This document shows, one piece after another, positions 24,465 through 32,591 of a DNA stretch of 64,000 bases; the stretch's first letter is position 1, and each line of letters begins with the position of its first letter. The translations under genes and the position numbers were made by a program. Origin of the DNA: an uncultured Desulfobacter sp. (GTDB lineage: Bacteria > Desulfobacterota > Desulfobacteria > Desulfobacterales > Desulfobacteraceae); NCBI RefSeq assembly GCF_963666675.1, contig NZ_OY762929.1:930001-994000 (forward strand), given 5' to 3'. A model generated the notes under the pieces. That model saw only the letters and a program-made list of their open reading frames with translations. It was not told the DNA's origin and made no database searches.

Positions 24465-25856
24465 ATGGCGAACGCACACAGCATTTTGGTGGTCGATGAT
24501 GAACTGAGCATGCGCGAGTTTCTGGAGATGCTTTTGTGCAAAAAAGGGTATAAAGTGACGCTTGCAAAGAACGGCAAGCAGGCCCTCAACAGCATCAAAC
24601 AGAAAAAATACGATCTGGTGCTCACCGATATCCGTTTAGGCGATATTACCGGCCTGGATGTGTTGCGGGCTGTGAAAAAAGTGCACCAGGACACTGTGGT
24701 GATCATGATCTCCGCCTATGCCACCACGGAGATCGCTGTGGAGGCAATGAACGAAGGGGCTTACGATTTTGTGCCCAAGCCCTTTGACAACAATGAACTT
24801 TGCGCCACCATTGCCAGGGCCCTGGCGCTTTTGACCCTGGATCAGGAAAAGGCCCAACGCTCGTCTGAGCTTAAATCCCATCTTCATTTCAACCGCATCA
24901 TCGGCAACAGTCCCGGTATGCAGGCGATTTATCGGCGGATTCGCCAGATCGGTCCCACCAAGACCAATGTGCTGATCTCTGGTGAAAGCGGTACAGGCAA
25001 AGAGCTTATTGCCCGGGCCATCCACGATAATTCCGAGCGCAAAGATAAACCATTTGTAGTTGTCAACTGCGGCGGAATCCCGGACACGTTGATGGAAAGC
25101 GAATTTTTTGGCCATGTAAAAGGCTCGTTTACAGGGGCTGTGGCAGATAAACAGGGGCTGTTTGAAGCCGCTAACAAGGGGACCATATTTCTGGATGAAA
25201 TCGGAGAGCTTTCCACCTTTCTGCAGGTAAAGCTGCTCCGGGTTGTCCAGGAAACCAGCTTCAAGCCGGTGGGGAGTACCCGTGAAATCAATGTGGATGT
25301 CCGTATCATCTCCGCCACAAACAAAAAGCTGGAACAGGAGGTCATTGACGGTAATTTCCGCGAGGACTTGTTTTTCCGGCTCAACGTCATTCCCATTAAG
25401 GTCCCCCCTTTGCGGGAGCGCAAAGGGGATGTTGAACTGCTCGCCGCCCACTTTGTTGAGAAGTATTCAAAAAAGCTTAATAAAGATATTTCCAAACTGT
25501 CGTCCTACGCCATCGATTTTTTAAACAAATATTCCTTCCCGGGAAATGTCCGAGAACTTGAGAATCTAATTGAGCGCTCGGTTGCGCTGTCATCCACCAA
25601 CATCATTCTTCCTGAAAGCCTTACGATTTCAACCCACAAACGCAGGCGCTGGGTGGAAGGTGTAAAAGGAGAGCGGTTCGATTTAGAGGATGTTGTATCC
25701 GGTGTTGATCTCGATTTGGTTCTTGCCAAAATAGAAGCCGCATACCTTGAAAAAGCCATGGAAGTCGCCGGGGGAAACAAAAAAAAGGCGGCAGACTATT
25801 TAAATTTAAGTATGCGTTCGATGCGGTATCGCCTTGATAAAACAAATGAAAATTAA
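24465..25856 (+). CDS. pilR: Sigma-54-dependent response regulator, PilR-like
   Basis: A 463-residue NtrC-class activator. The receiver domain (about residues 1-120) has the phosphoacceptor Asp55 in LVLTDIRLGD. The AAA+ domain (about 140-375) has Walker A GESGTGKE, the sigma-54-contact loop as GSFTGA, and FLDEIGEL. The Fis-type HTH at the end (GGNKKKAADYLNLSMRSMRYRL) matches PilR best. The call to PilR rather than another NtrC paralogue rests on this HTH and on the nearby pilA cluster, which has a -24/-12 promoter. No histidine kinase (PilS) is adjacent. An insertion-sequence remnant separates it from the pilin genes. Confidence 0.85.
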   Translation: MANAHSILVVDDELSMREFLEMLLCKKGYKVTLAKNGKQALNSIKQKKYDLVLTDIRLGDITGLDVLRAVKKVHQDTVVIMISAYATTEIAVEAMNEGAYDFVPKPFDNNELCATIARALALLTLDQEKAQRSSELKSHLHFNRIIGNSPGMQAIYRRIRQIGPTKTNVLISGESGTGKELIARAIHDNSERKDKPFVVVNCGGIPDTLMESEFFGHVKGSFTGAVADKQGLFEAANKGTIFLDEIGELSTFLQVKLLRVVQETSFKPVGSTREINVDVRIISATNKKLEQEVIDGNFREDLFFRLNVIPIKVPPLRERKGDVELLAAHFVEKYSKKLNKDISKLSSYAIDFLNKYSFPGNVRELENLIERSVALSSTNIILPESLTISTHKRRRWVEGVKGERFDLEDVVSGVDLDLVLAKIEAAYLEKAMEVAGGNKKKAADYLNLSMRSMRYRLDKTNEN

Positions 25857-26200
25857 AAAAAGAAGTCAACGATTTTGAAAATATTTGTCTTCTTTGATTT
25901 GTTAACAAAATTGATGGTCCTGTAAGAAGTCAAAGCCTAAATCAGTGATGTCCGGTTAGGTTTTTGCTTGTTCGGTAAATGTAAATTTTTGATCTTTGAC
26001 AAGATTGTCCCTGCTTAACCTATGCGAACCATTCTCGTCGTGCGGGATTAGGTCATTCAAGATGGCAGTTCGTAACTGCCGAACTCTTTTAATAGAGACC
26101 TTCTCATTAAACTCGTCGCGGCAGTAGATTGTCAGCAATAGGTAGGTGATAAGGCCGCTAAGAATTTGAACTATGAGGTCGTATTCACTGCGGGCAATGA

Positions 26201-26216
26201 GATGGTAAGATGGTAA
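26201..26216. repeat. 8-bp tandem duplication that breaks the transposase frame
   Basis: GATGGTAA occurs twice in direct succession (26201-26208, 26209-26216). On the minus strand, removing one copy joins KVYHL to IARSEYDL in one frame, which is the expected family sequence. The duplication is therefore a frameshifting slippage event inside the pseudogene. Confidence 0.9.
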
Positions 26217-26330
26217 ACCTTCAGGTGTTCTTTCCACCATTTGAAAAAATCTTCAATGGTCCATCTTAAGTTTATAAACGGTTACGATTTGTTCTGCCGG
26301 CAAATCGTGCCTGTCAGTTGCCACATAATA

Positions 26331-26573
26331 CCTAAATGTTGCATACTTCGTTTAGAATTCTGGCGGACTTGGTGCCATATCAGTCAGTTATTGATGAATT
26401 GATACGATTTGCTGCTCACCAAATATACGGCAGTCAGAACTCAAAACTTTTGCACCCTTCGGGAGCGCCCCTTTAGCCGGATTTTCTCCGTTCTCGGGCA
26501 TTTGCGGTAGACGATTACAGCTTCATGCCCGGAGCCTTGTAGATCCGGCTAAAGGACGCTTGCAACATTTAGG
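26331..26573. mobile_element. MITE-like insertion inside the IS4 transposase
   Basis: A 243-bp element with terminal inverted repeats. CCTAAATGTTGCA (26331-26343) matches TGCAACATTTAGG (26561-26573) perfectly, and homology extends imperfectly to about 25 bp. It is flanked by the direct repeat TAATA (26326-26330 and 26574-26578). Removing the element and one TAATA restores the transposase reading VKYYVATDRHDL, which supports true insertion. Inside is a second inverted repeat, CCTTTAGCCGGAT (26470-26482) and ATCCGGCTAAAGG (26543-26555), enclosing a further near-palindrome. There is no coding capacity, so it must have been moved by a transposase elsewhere. Confidence 0.85.
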
Positions 26574-27225
26574 TAATATTTAACCTCGGCAATTTATAGC
26601 AAACAACCCGAACGGGACTCTTTGTTTGGTTTTGATTCGGAGTACCAAGTCTGAGCAAAGCATCATAAAAAATGTAGCTGCCTGAATCGATCTTATGCTT
26701 TTCAATTACGGTTCTGGTTGTCTTGGCCGTTATACGGCAAATAAAATGTTTCCCTTGTTCTTGAAGCAGGTTGAAATCGTGATGGGATTTATGTCCACGA
26801 TCCATAACTCCTGTTTGGCCCTTGGACAGGATTTTGGGTACAAAAGGACAGCCTTTATAAGGCGGCCATCAATGGATACCAATTCTTCAAGTTCTGCGTG
26901 CGCCTTCGGTCGACACCCAACAGCCTGCTTATAAAGGTCCTCGAAGACAAATTACAGTTGTTCAAGCCCCGGTGATTGACTGATTCCCGCGTCCGGAGCA
27001 ATATTTTCTTTGGCAAAATGTTCTACTTGAGATCTTGGACTAAATGCCGGGCTGATTTGTGTTCCTGAAGATGAAAATAAACCAAGGCATTAATCTGCTC
27101 TTGGAATGTCATTTTTAAAGGCAGATCTCCTCGAGATTGTAGTTCAGGGGCTTGTGACAGCGACCTTATCAAAGGGCGATGGAACTAGTCAAAATTCAGG
27201 GACTGTATTTGTTTTTAATATGATA

Positions 27226-29013
27226 CTATGGATTTGCAACCGGGCTTTTTGCGCTAACGGCATTGGGTGTTTGTCTTTGTTCCCGTTTTAATGAAAAGGT
27301 TGCGTATTTACTTTTTGGATGTTTTTTTAAGATTACTTTAAATAAGCGGTCAGCCTCTTTATCCTCTCCTAAGTGAACCAATAATTTTGCCGCGTTGTAT
27401 ATAAATAGAGCATTTTTTTCTTTATCATATGCTTTTTTGTAATAGGCGACTGCTGCTTTAGTATATTTTTTATTTTTTTCCTGTTCTGAAACCGGAATTC
27501 TCGCAAGAATGGATGCGGCACTTAGGCAATTTTGAAGCGTATTTTCTATATTTAATGCGACCTGTATCTGTTCAAGTGCTTTTTCATAATTTTTTTCCTG
27601 CATTGCGATTTGCGCCAGCTTCAACATTGCTTTTGCACGCCACTTAAAAGGTGCAGGGTTTGACAGCGCTTTTTGGAATGCAGTTTTTTTATCTTGGCCT
27701 TTCATTGCTCTTGCATACATACACAGTACCATGCTGTCATTCGGATTGGTCTTCAAGGTAGCTGTCCAAAGCGTTTTATCTCCTTTGAATATGAATTGTC
27801 TATTAAATGTCGATACAATAAACAAGCAGATAATTGCTATGCCGATTCTGGAGCTGGCATAAAGGGATAGCTGTTTTTTATCGCTGAGGGATTTTAAAAA
27901 TAGTGCAAACCCAACGCCCATGATCGGCAGAGAGAAATAAACATACCTTTCGGCCAAGGGCGTCCAGGCCACTTTGTCAAATGCTACCATCAAAGAAGGG
28001 GAAAAAGAGAAAAATAGAAGCAGGCAAAATACCGGAAGAGCCCATTTTTTTTTTATCAAACAGGCGGTGTTTATTCCAACTATTATAGCAAAAAGGACCG
28101 TATACCAGGAGGTGTTGATTTGTGTGATGGCAAAATTCAACGGAAATGGGAACATCAGTTTTTTAAAATAAAATGCAATTACGGGAGCCAGAGATGTGAA
28201 TCGACTGTAAAAGGATTCTTCAAGCGAATTTGTTTGGGCGGCAGCAGAACTGTTCAATAATTGTTTTACTGTTGCTGTTTTGGTAAATTCGTAGAAATAA
28301 TTTTCAAAGCCGTTAGTCCTCATCACTGCATAAATAATGAGAGCTATGAACACAATCACGGTCCAGATTAGGCCTTTTTTCAGAGCGGTGGTTAGCGGCT
28401 GCTTTTGTTGAAAAGTATGGATACCTTCAAAAAACACAATCAGGGGGATCACTGCCAGTGCATTCTCCTTACATAAAAGACCGGCAAGAATAGCCCCAGG
28501 AACGAAAATATATCTGAAGCAGGATTTAAAATAATAACCCCGGATCGCAAGAAGTGCAAAAAAAGAACCTGCAAGGTCCGAGCGACCCGAAATCCAGGCC
28601 ACGGATTCGCAGGTCATGGGATTGAGGGCAAAGAGCAGCATAGCAAATGCAGCCCACGCATTTTGACCTGGCACAGGGGCAATCCAGATTTTAGCAATCT
28701 GATAAACCAGGCAGGCATTCAGAATATGAAGGATATAGTTGGTTAAGTGCCATGCCGGCAGGGTAAGGCCCCACAGCCCGTAATCCATGTAGCATATGGC
28801 TTCCAAAAGCGGTCTGTAATATTGGGGTGAATAAGAAGGGAAAAAGAGCTTGTACCATTGAATATGGTGGAAGCTGTTATGAATTCTTTCGACAACATCT
28901 GTATCATCGAAATCAATAAAGCTAAAGTAGTTCACCGGCAGGAAAATGACCATTACCAGCAGAATTGACAGAAGGAACGAATGCTTAGTCAGTTTCTCAA
29001 GGGCAGGCTTCAT
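27226..29013 (-). CDS. Polytopic GT-C-like membrane protein with C-terminal TPR region
   Basis: A 595-residue protein. The N-terminal two thirds has about ten hydrophobic segments with an early acidic DFDDTD loop (about residues 34-39), as in polyprenol-phosphate-sugar-using GT-C enzymes and TMTC/O-mannosyltransferase-like proteins. The C-terminus (about 420-580) reads as TPR-like helical repeats (ALEQIQVALNIENTL, AAVAYYKKAYDKEKN). It may glycosylate an exported substrate such as pilin; that is inference from the operon. The start overlaps the preceding gene by four bases (ATGA). It is the last gene of the pilA-associated cluster. Confidence 0.7.
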   Translation of the reverse strand: MKPALEKLTKHSFLLSILLVMVIFLPVNYFSFIDFDDTDVVERIHNSFHHIQWYKLFFPSYSPQYYRPLLEAICYMDYGLWGLTLPAWHLTNYILHILNACLVYQIAKIWIAPVPGQNAWAAFAMLLFALNPMTCESVAWISGRSDLAGSFFALLAIRGYYFKSCFRYIFVPGAILAGLLCKENALAVIPLIVFFEGIHTFQQKQPLTTALKKGLIWTVIVFIALIIYAVMRTNGFENYFYEFTKTATVKQLLNSSAAAQTNSLEESFYSRFTSLAPVIAFYFKKLMFPFPLNFAITQINTSWYTVLFAIIVGINTACLIKKKWALPVFCLLLFFSFSPSLMVAFDKVAWTPLAERYVYFSLPIMGVGFALFLKSLSDKKQLSLYASSRIGIAIICLFIVSTFNRQFIFKGDKTLWTATLKTNPNDSMVLCMYARAMKGQDKKTAFQKALSNPAPFKWRAKAMLKLAQIAMQEKNYEKALEQIQVALNIENTLQNCLSAASILARIPVSEQEKNKKYTKAAVAYYKKAYDKEKNALFIYNAAKLLVHLGEDKEADRLFKVILKKHPKSKYATFSLKREQRQTPNAVSAKSPVANP

Positions 29014-29894
29014 TTTGTTATATCTGGAACGGTTGCCGTCGGCTTTTGAATGAATCTTAAATTACTATTCGTAAACACCCTGCCATTTGGGGTGATAAAA
29101 AATTCTCCGCCGTATGGATCATCTGGAATTTTCGGAATCAATCCGCAGGAAACCAGATCCTGGATATGTTCAGGCGAATGTCCGTATTTATTTTTATATT
29201 CCAGGCTTTTTTTCTTTAGTTGATTCAGGATGATAATAGCTTCCAGTCGGGTCCGCAGGTGGCCCCGCATCTTCTGGTTCCGGGTAGTTCTTAGCTGTTC
29301 TTTCAGTAGGAGAATCGCAGGTTCCAGCTCATTCTGGTAGGTTAGCAGCCGGGTTGCTAAAGGTACCAGAAAGCTTGGGCCGTTCCCTCTTTTTGCTGCT
29401 TCCATCATATATTTTGAGGCTTTGGCGTTGTCTTTTAAAAAATAATAGGTGTTAAATCCCAGATAATAGGGTGGTTTGTAGTCCCATATCCTATGTTTTG
29501 TTGATTTTTTTAATAATTTATTTGCCAGGTCAACACGTCTGAAGTCCCACGCTAAATACATGCTGGTCATCAGATAGGCGTCCCAGAAATAAGGGTCCAG
29601 ATCGGTCATAATATCGGCTGCCCGATAAAAAAAATCAGCATGTGAATTGTCCAGAAGTTGTCTGGCCATAATCTTCCCACCGATAAAGGTGGCAATTTTA
29701 AGATACAGAAGATCAGAGACCAGCCCTTTGAATTCAAGGGATGCCGGGCCTGTAAATTGTGATGGAATAATATACCCTTTAACTGACTCCTGAAGGATGG
29801 TATCCCTTTCTTTATCAAGATGGATTTGGCACAGCGGACATAAAACCATCAGCAGAAAAAGCAACCCGACAGAAATAAGACGGGCGGTTTTCAT
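29010..29894 (-). CDS. Membrane-anchored helical protein of the pilus ABC cluster (PilG-like position)
   Basis: A 294-residue protein with an N-terminal membrane segment (LISVGLLFLLMVLCPLC) and a mainly helical periplasmic part with TPR-like character (YYLGFNTYYFLKDNAKASKYMMEAAKRG). The C-terminal piece HSPEHIQDLVSCGLIPKIPDDPYGGEFF resembles the end of a pseudopilin-type domain. The ATG at 29894 overlaps the permease stop (ATGA). Its position after an ABC ATPase and permease recalls the Myxococcus pilGHI genes needed for pilus assembly. I do not recognise the family with certainty. Confidence 0.6.
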   Translation of the reverse strand: MKTARLISVGLLFLLMVLCPLCQIHLDKERDTILQESVKGYIIPSQFTGPASLEFKGLVSDLLYLKIATFIGGKIMARQLLDNSHADFFYRAADIMTDLDPYFWDAYLMTSMYLAWDFRRVDLANKLLKKSTKHRIWDYKPPYYLGFNTYYFLKDNAKASKYMMEAAKRGNGPSFLVPLATRLLTYQNELEPAILLLKEQLRTTRNQKMRGHLRTRLEAIIILNQLKKKSLEYKNKYGHSPEHIQDLVSCGLIPKIPDDPYGGEFFITPNGRVFTNSNLRFIQKPTATVPDITK

Positions 29895-30706
29895 GCCAGT
29901 TCCCTTCTGCTGAATATCAGGGAGGCACAGATCATAAGGATGATTGAATAGATGCAGGCATAAAGCGTAATCCAGGCCATGTAATTCCATGGCAGAATAA
30001 CAGCATGAGACGCCTGGACTTTAAGGTCGAATGCACTGAAATTGGGTAGTATATATTGTATTATATCAATGAATCTGGATAAAGCTTCAGAGATTTCTGC
30101 CTCTTTGCCCATGTCGCTTTTCAGGTATTTCACCACTTCTTCTATCGTTTGGCCGCTAATATAGGTGCAGATACTGAAGAGAAGCGTAATAAAAGAACTG
30201 GTGGTGATTGATGAAAAAAGGATCACTACTGCATTTAATACAATGAACATTAAAAAGCAGGCATAGACTGCTTTATAGTATTCAATCCAGGAAAAAGAGG
30301 TAAACCAGTTGGTATATATCATTTTAGCCAGGGCAATAGTCAAGCTGCTTAAGACGGTAAGGACTGCAAATGAAGCAAGAATAATGAAAAGTATCCCGAC
30401 ATATTTCCCCCAAACATACTGGGCCCTTGAAAAAGGCTTGGACAATACGCAGTAAATAGTCTTTTTATCCATATCCTTTGACATCAAGGTAATGGATAAA
30501 AAAAAGGTCAGTAAAAGACCGGACAATGAGAACGCAGACAGGTTGATATCCACCGCCACTTTGCTCAGTTCCCTCATAAACAGGCTGATGACGATCAGGG
30601 TAATGGACATCATTACAGCGGCAAAAAGTCCGATGCCGATAATGGCCCTGTCCCTAACCCCCTCCTTGAATGTCAGCAGTGCTAACGGCAGAATTCCAGT
30701 TCTCAT
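29891..30706 (-). CDS. ABC-2-type permease, PilI-like
   Basis: A 271-residue permease with about six membrane segments, including one near residues 20-45 and a pair at the C-terminus. The loop MSKDMDKKTIYCVLSKPFSRAQYVWGKY is typical of ABC-2-type permeases of the NosY/PilI kind. It overlaps both neighbours by four bases (ATGA junctions), so it is translationally coupled to the ATPase upstream. By context it belongs to the pilus cluster. Confidence 0.78.
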   Translation of the reverse strand: MRTGILPLALLTFKEGVRDRAIIGIGLFAAVMMSITLIVISLFMRELSKVAVDINLSAFSLSGLLLTFFLSITLMSKDMDKKTIYCVLSKPFSRAQYVWGKYVGILFIILASFAVLTVLSSLTIALAKMIYTNWFTSFSWIEYYKAVYACFLMFIVLNAVVILFSSITTSSFITLLFSICTYISGQTIEEVVKYLKSDMGKEAEISEALSRFIDIIQYILPNFSAFDLKVQASHAVILPWNYMAWITLYACIYSIILMICASLIFSRRELA

Positions 30707-31434
30707 GAGGCGTTCTTTCCAATGGTTTCAAGGAAAATTTTTTCCATGCTTTTGGAACCAATATCCTCTTTGGTGTATATTTGTTCTAATGATCCCTTAT
30801 CCATGATCGCGATACGGTCACAGATTCGTTCCACATCGTTCAGGATGTGGGAGCAGAATAAAATTGTCTTGCCCTGTTTACGAAGATCTAAAATCAGGTC
30901 TATAACCATTTTCCTACCGAGAGGATCCAAGCCTGACATGGGTTCATCCAGAACGATAACTTCCGGGTCATGCACCAAGGCAAAGCAGAGCCCGGCACGC
31001 TGGGTCATCCCTTTTGAAAATGTTTTCAGCCGATGTCTCCTGAACGGATATAAATCAACTGTTTCAAGCAGAAATTTAATTCGTTTTCTGGATATCTGTT
31101 TCGATACACCAGAAGCTGATGCGCTGAACTTCAGAAGCTCCAGCGCAGTCAGATTGGTATAAAAATAGGCATTTTCAGGGAGGTATCCCATCTTTGTCCG
31201 AGCAACCGGATCAGACGGGTATGTATTATTAATTAAAATACTTCCGCTGTCCGGTCTGATAAATCCCTGAATCATTTTGATAATGGTGCTTTTCCCTGCT
31301 CCGTTTACCCCTATGATACCAAATATTTCGCCTTTATTGATTTCAAAAGAGATGTTTGAAACAGCCAGCTTTTTTTTTAACAGAAAACCTGAGGTATATG
31401 ACTTTGAAACGTTTTTTAATTCAATGATCGCCAT
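30703..31434 (-). CDS. ABC transporter ATP-binding protein, PilH-like
   Basis: A 243-residue ATPase. Walker A is GVNGAGKST, the signature region reads FSKGMTQRAGL (a degenerate LSGGQ typical of this group), and Walker B is EVIVLDEPMSGLDP, with an H-loop in FCSHILNDVER. I chose the ATG at 31434 because the MAIIELKNVSKSY start is standard; a frame from 31497 adds an atypical hydrophobic leader. With the next gene it should form an ABC-2 transporter, comparable with Myxococcus PilH/PilI. It follows the pilin companion gene. Confidence 0.82.
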   Translation of the reverse strand: MAIIELKNVSKSYTSGFLLKKKLAVSNISFEINKGEIFGIIGVNGAGKSTIIKMIQGFIRPDSGSILINNTYPSDPVARTKMGYLPENAYFYTNLTALELLKFSASASGVSKQISRKRIKFLLETVDLYPFRRHRLKTFSKGMTQRAGLCFALVHDPEVIVLDEPMSGLDPLGRKMVIDLILDLRKQGKTILFCSHILNDVERICDRIAIMDKGSLEQIYTKEDIGSKSMEKIFLETIGKNAS

Positions 31435-31558
31435 ATCAAGCCGAATTCGTAAATAGGAAAAATTAAATAAAAAAATGAGTAGATCCTTGTATTTCAAAGA
31501 ATCTACCCTTTTTATCCCTTTGTATGTCGTGACAACCTTTTAGCTTAGGATAACTTGC

Positions 31559-31927
31559 TTATTTGGTCGTAAAACTATTCGCATATTCGCCTGTTGTGCC
31601 TAAGGTTGCACCTGGAGATGTATCCGTGTCTGATAATGATAGAGAATACTGAGCAACTCCACCATGTAATGAGCAAACGCTATATCCCATAGCATCGCTA
31701 CCCGCTTTGGTGTTTGCGGTAACAATAGTATAAGCGGTGTCCGTATTAGCACCTTGGATCACTACACCCGGTGAAGGGGTAAAAGTAAAACCATCTGATG
31801 TACCACCTATGGTTATAGAACCTCCGCCTCCCGCGGGCGATGTGCTCCAGGTTGAAGCTGCCCAGGCACTGGTTGAGAAACTCATGATGGCAAAAAGACT
31901 TATTATAATTGTTATTGTTTTTTGCAT
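31559..31927 (-). CDS. Secreted pilin-companion protein (candidate split pilin C-domain)
   Basis: A 122-residue exported protein with a Sec signal peptide (cut after AWA near residue 23). The mature part is Gly/Ser/Thr-rich and probably beta-structured (GGGGSITIGGTSDGFTFTPSPG, then TANTKAGSDAMGYSV), and contains one cysteine. It lies 65 nt downstream of the truncated pilin gene with its own AAAGGAGCG ribosome site. In Geobacter the short PilA is followed by a separate protein needed for pilin stability, supplying what would be the globular C-domain of a normal pilin. This gene occupies the same place and type, so I infer that role. I cannot confirm homology without a search. Confidence 0.6.
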   Translation of the reverse strand: MQKTITIIISLFAIMSFSTSAWAASTWSTSPAGGGGSITIGGTSDGFTFTPSPGVVIQGANTDTAYTIVTANTKAGSDAMGYSVCSLHGGVAQYSLSLSDTDTSPGATLGTTGEYANSFTTK

Positions 31928-31992
31928 TGGTATCGCTCCTTTGATAATTTGTTTATTTTATAATTTTCAGAAATGTAAATTAGTTAGATGGA

Positions 31993-32214
31993 TTAATCCT
32001 GAGGATATCTATCCCATTCTGCGTAGAATCCTTCCAGGTCCGTTTTCAGGTTCTTTGCATCAGACACAGATGCTGCATTGTAGGATTTTGCTCTGTATTT
32101 AGAAAACTGTGGAATCGCTATCGCAGCAAGAATACCGATGATAGCGATAACAATCATGAGTTCAATTAATGTAAAGCCCTTCTGGTTTCTGTGTTTTTTC
32201 AGCCAATGATACAT
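31993..32214 (-). CDS. pilA: Short type IV pilin PilA (Geobacter-like)
   Basis: A 73-residue prepilin. After a 13-residue basic leader ending in Gly, the processed form starts FTLIELMIVIAIIGILA with Glu5, as expected for PilD cleavage and N-methylation. The mature pilin has only 60 residues and lacks the usual globular C-domain. Aromatics sit at positions 1, 24, 27, 32, 50, 51, 54 and 57, covering all the positions that carry aromatics in G. sulfurreducens PilA (1, 24, 27, 32, 51, 57), plus two. An AAGGAGG ribosome site is 6 nt upstream, with a sigma-54-type promoter about 75 nt upstream. Confidence 0.92.
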   Translation of the reverse strand: MYHWLKKHRNQKGFTLIELMIVIAIIGILAAIAIPQFSKYRAKSYNAASVSDAKNLKTDLEGFYAEWDRYPQD

Positions 32215-32286
32215 AATGTTTCCTCCTTAAAATATGGTGGTAAAAGTAAAACTGCTTTTTCTCTTTGGGGTTGCATATATTGTATC

Positions 32287-32301
32287 TCAAGAATGATGCC
32301 A
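32287..32301 (-). promoter_or_regulatory. Sigma-54-type (-24/-12) promoter of pilA
   Basis: On the minus strand the sequence reads TGGCAT-N5-TTGA, against the consensus TGGCAC-N5-TTGC. The -24 GG and the spacing are right; the -12 element has TTGA instead of TTGC. The predicted transcript would start about 60 nt before the pilA ATG. rpoN (13.9 kb) and a PilR-like activator (24.5 kb) are in the same window. The rest of the 377-bp gap 32215-32591 is AT-rich, with no gene seen. Confidence 0.6.
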
Positions 32302-32591
32302 GTTGAGTCAAAGAAAGTGAAATAAAAAAATAGTATTAAATATCAATAGGTTGTGTGCGAATTCTAATTTTGCTTTTATGACCTAAACCGCCAAAATACT
32401 AAAAACGTCTACAAATTTTGAAATTCTCTACCAAATTTTGTCACTTTCGTCGTCTATTATGGAACCAGAGGCTACCTGAAACGAATTTACGAAAAATATT
32501 TTAAATGAATGTATTAAATGATAAAGTTTGATCACTCTTTCCTGACCTGAAAAGACTTAAAACCTTTTACACGCATTGGGCTTAACTTTAG

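Larger units (their letters stand above)
25956..27112 (-). pseudogene. Decayed IS4-family transposase
   Basis: Minus-strand remnants of one DDE transposase in several frames. The N-terminus (from ATG 27112, MTFQEQINALVYFHLQEHKS) continues through LEELVSIDGRLI with the first catalytic Asp, then MDRGHKSHHDFNLLQEQGKHFICRI, then WTIEDFFKWWKEHLKVYHL, and the end EKVSIKRVRQLRTAILND. Damage includes an internal deletion after the first Asp, several single-base frameshifts, an in-frame stop, a 243-bp insertion (26331-26573) and an 8-bp tandem duplication (26201-26216). I could not identify the terminal inverted repeats of the IS. It cannot be functional. It separates pilR from the pilA cluster. Confidence 0.85.

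Noticed and set aside
24636..25908. Long minus-strand frames opposite pilR (up to 271 codons)
   Set aside because: They are antisense shadows of a well-supported NtrC-type regulator and show no domain.
25956..27112. An intact insertion sequence
   Set aside because: The transposase is broken in many places, and I found no convincing outer inverted repeats or target duplication for the IS itself.
32287..32591. A sigma-70 promoter for the UbiA-like gene
   Set aside because: The AT-rich gap offers several loose matches, none with a good -35/-10 pair, so none is reported.
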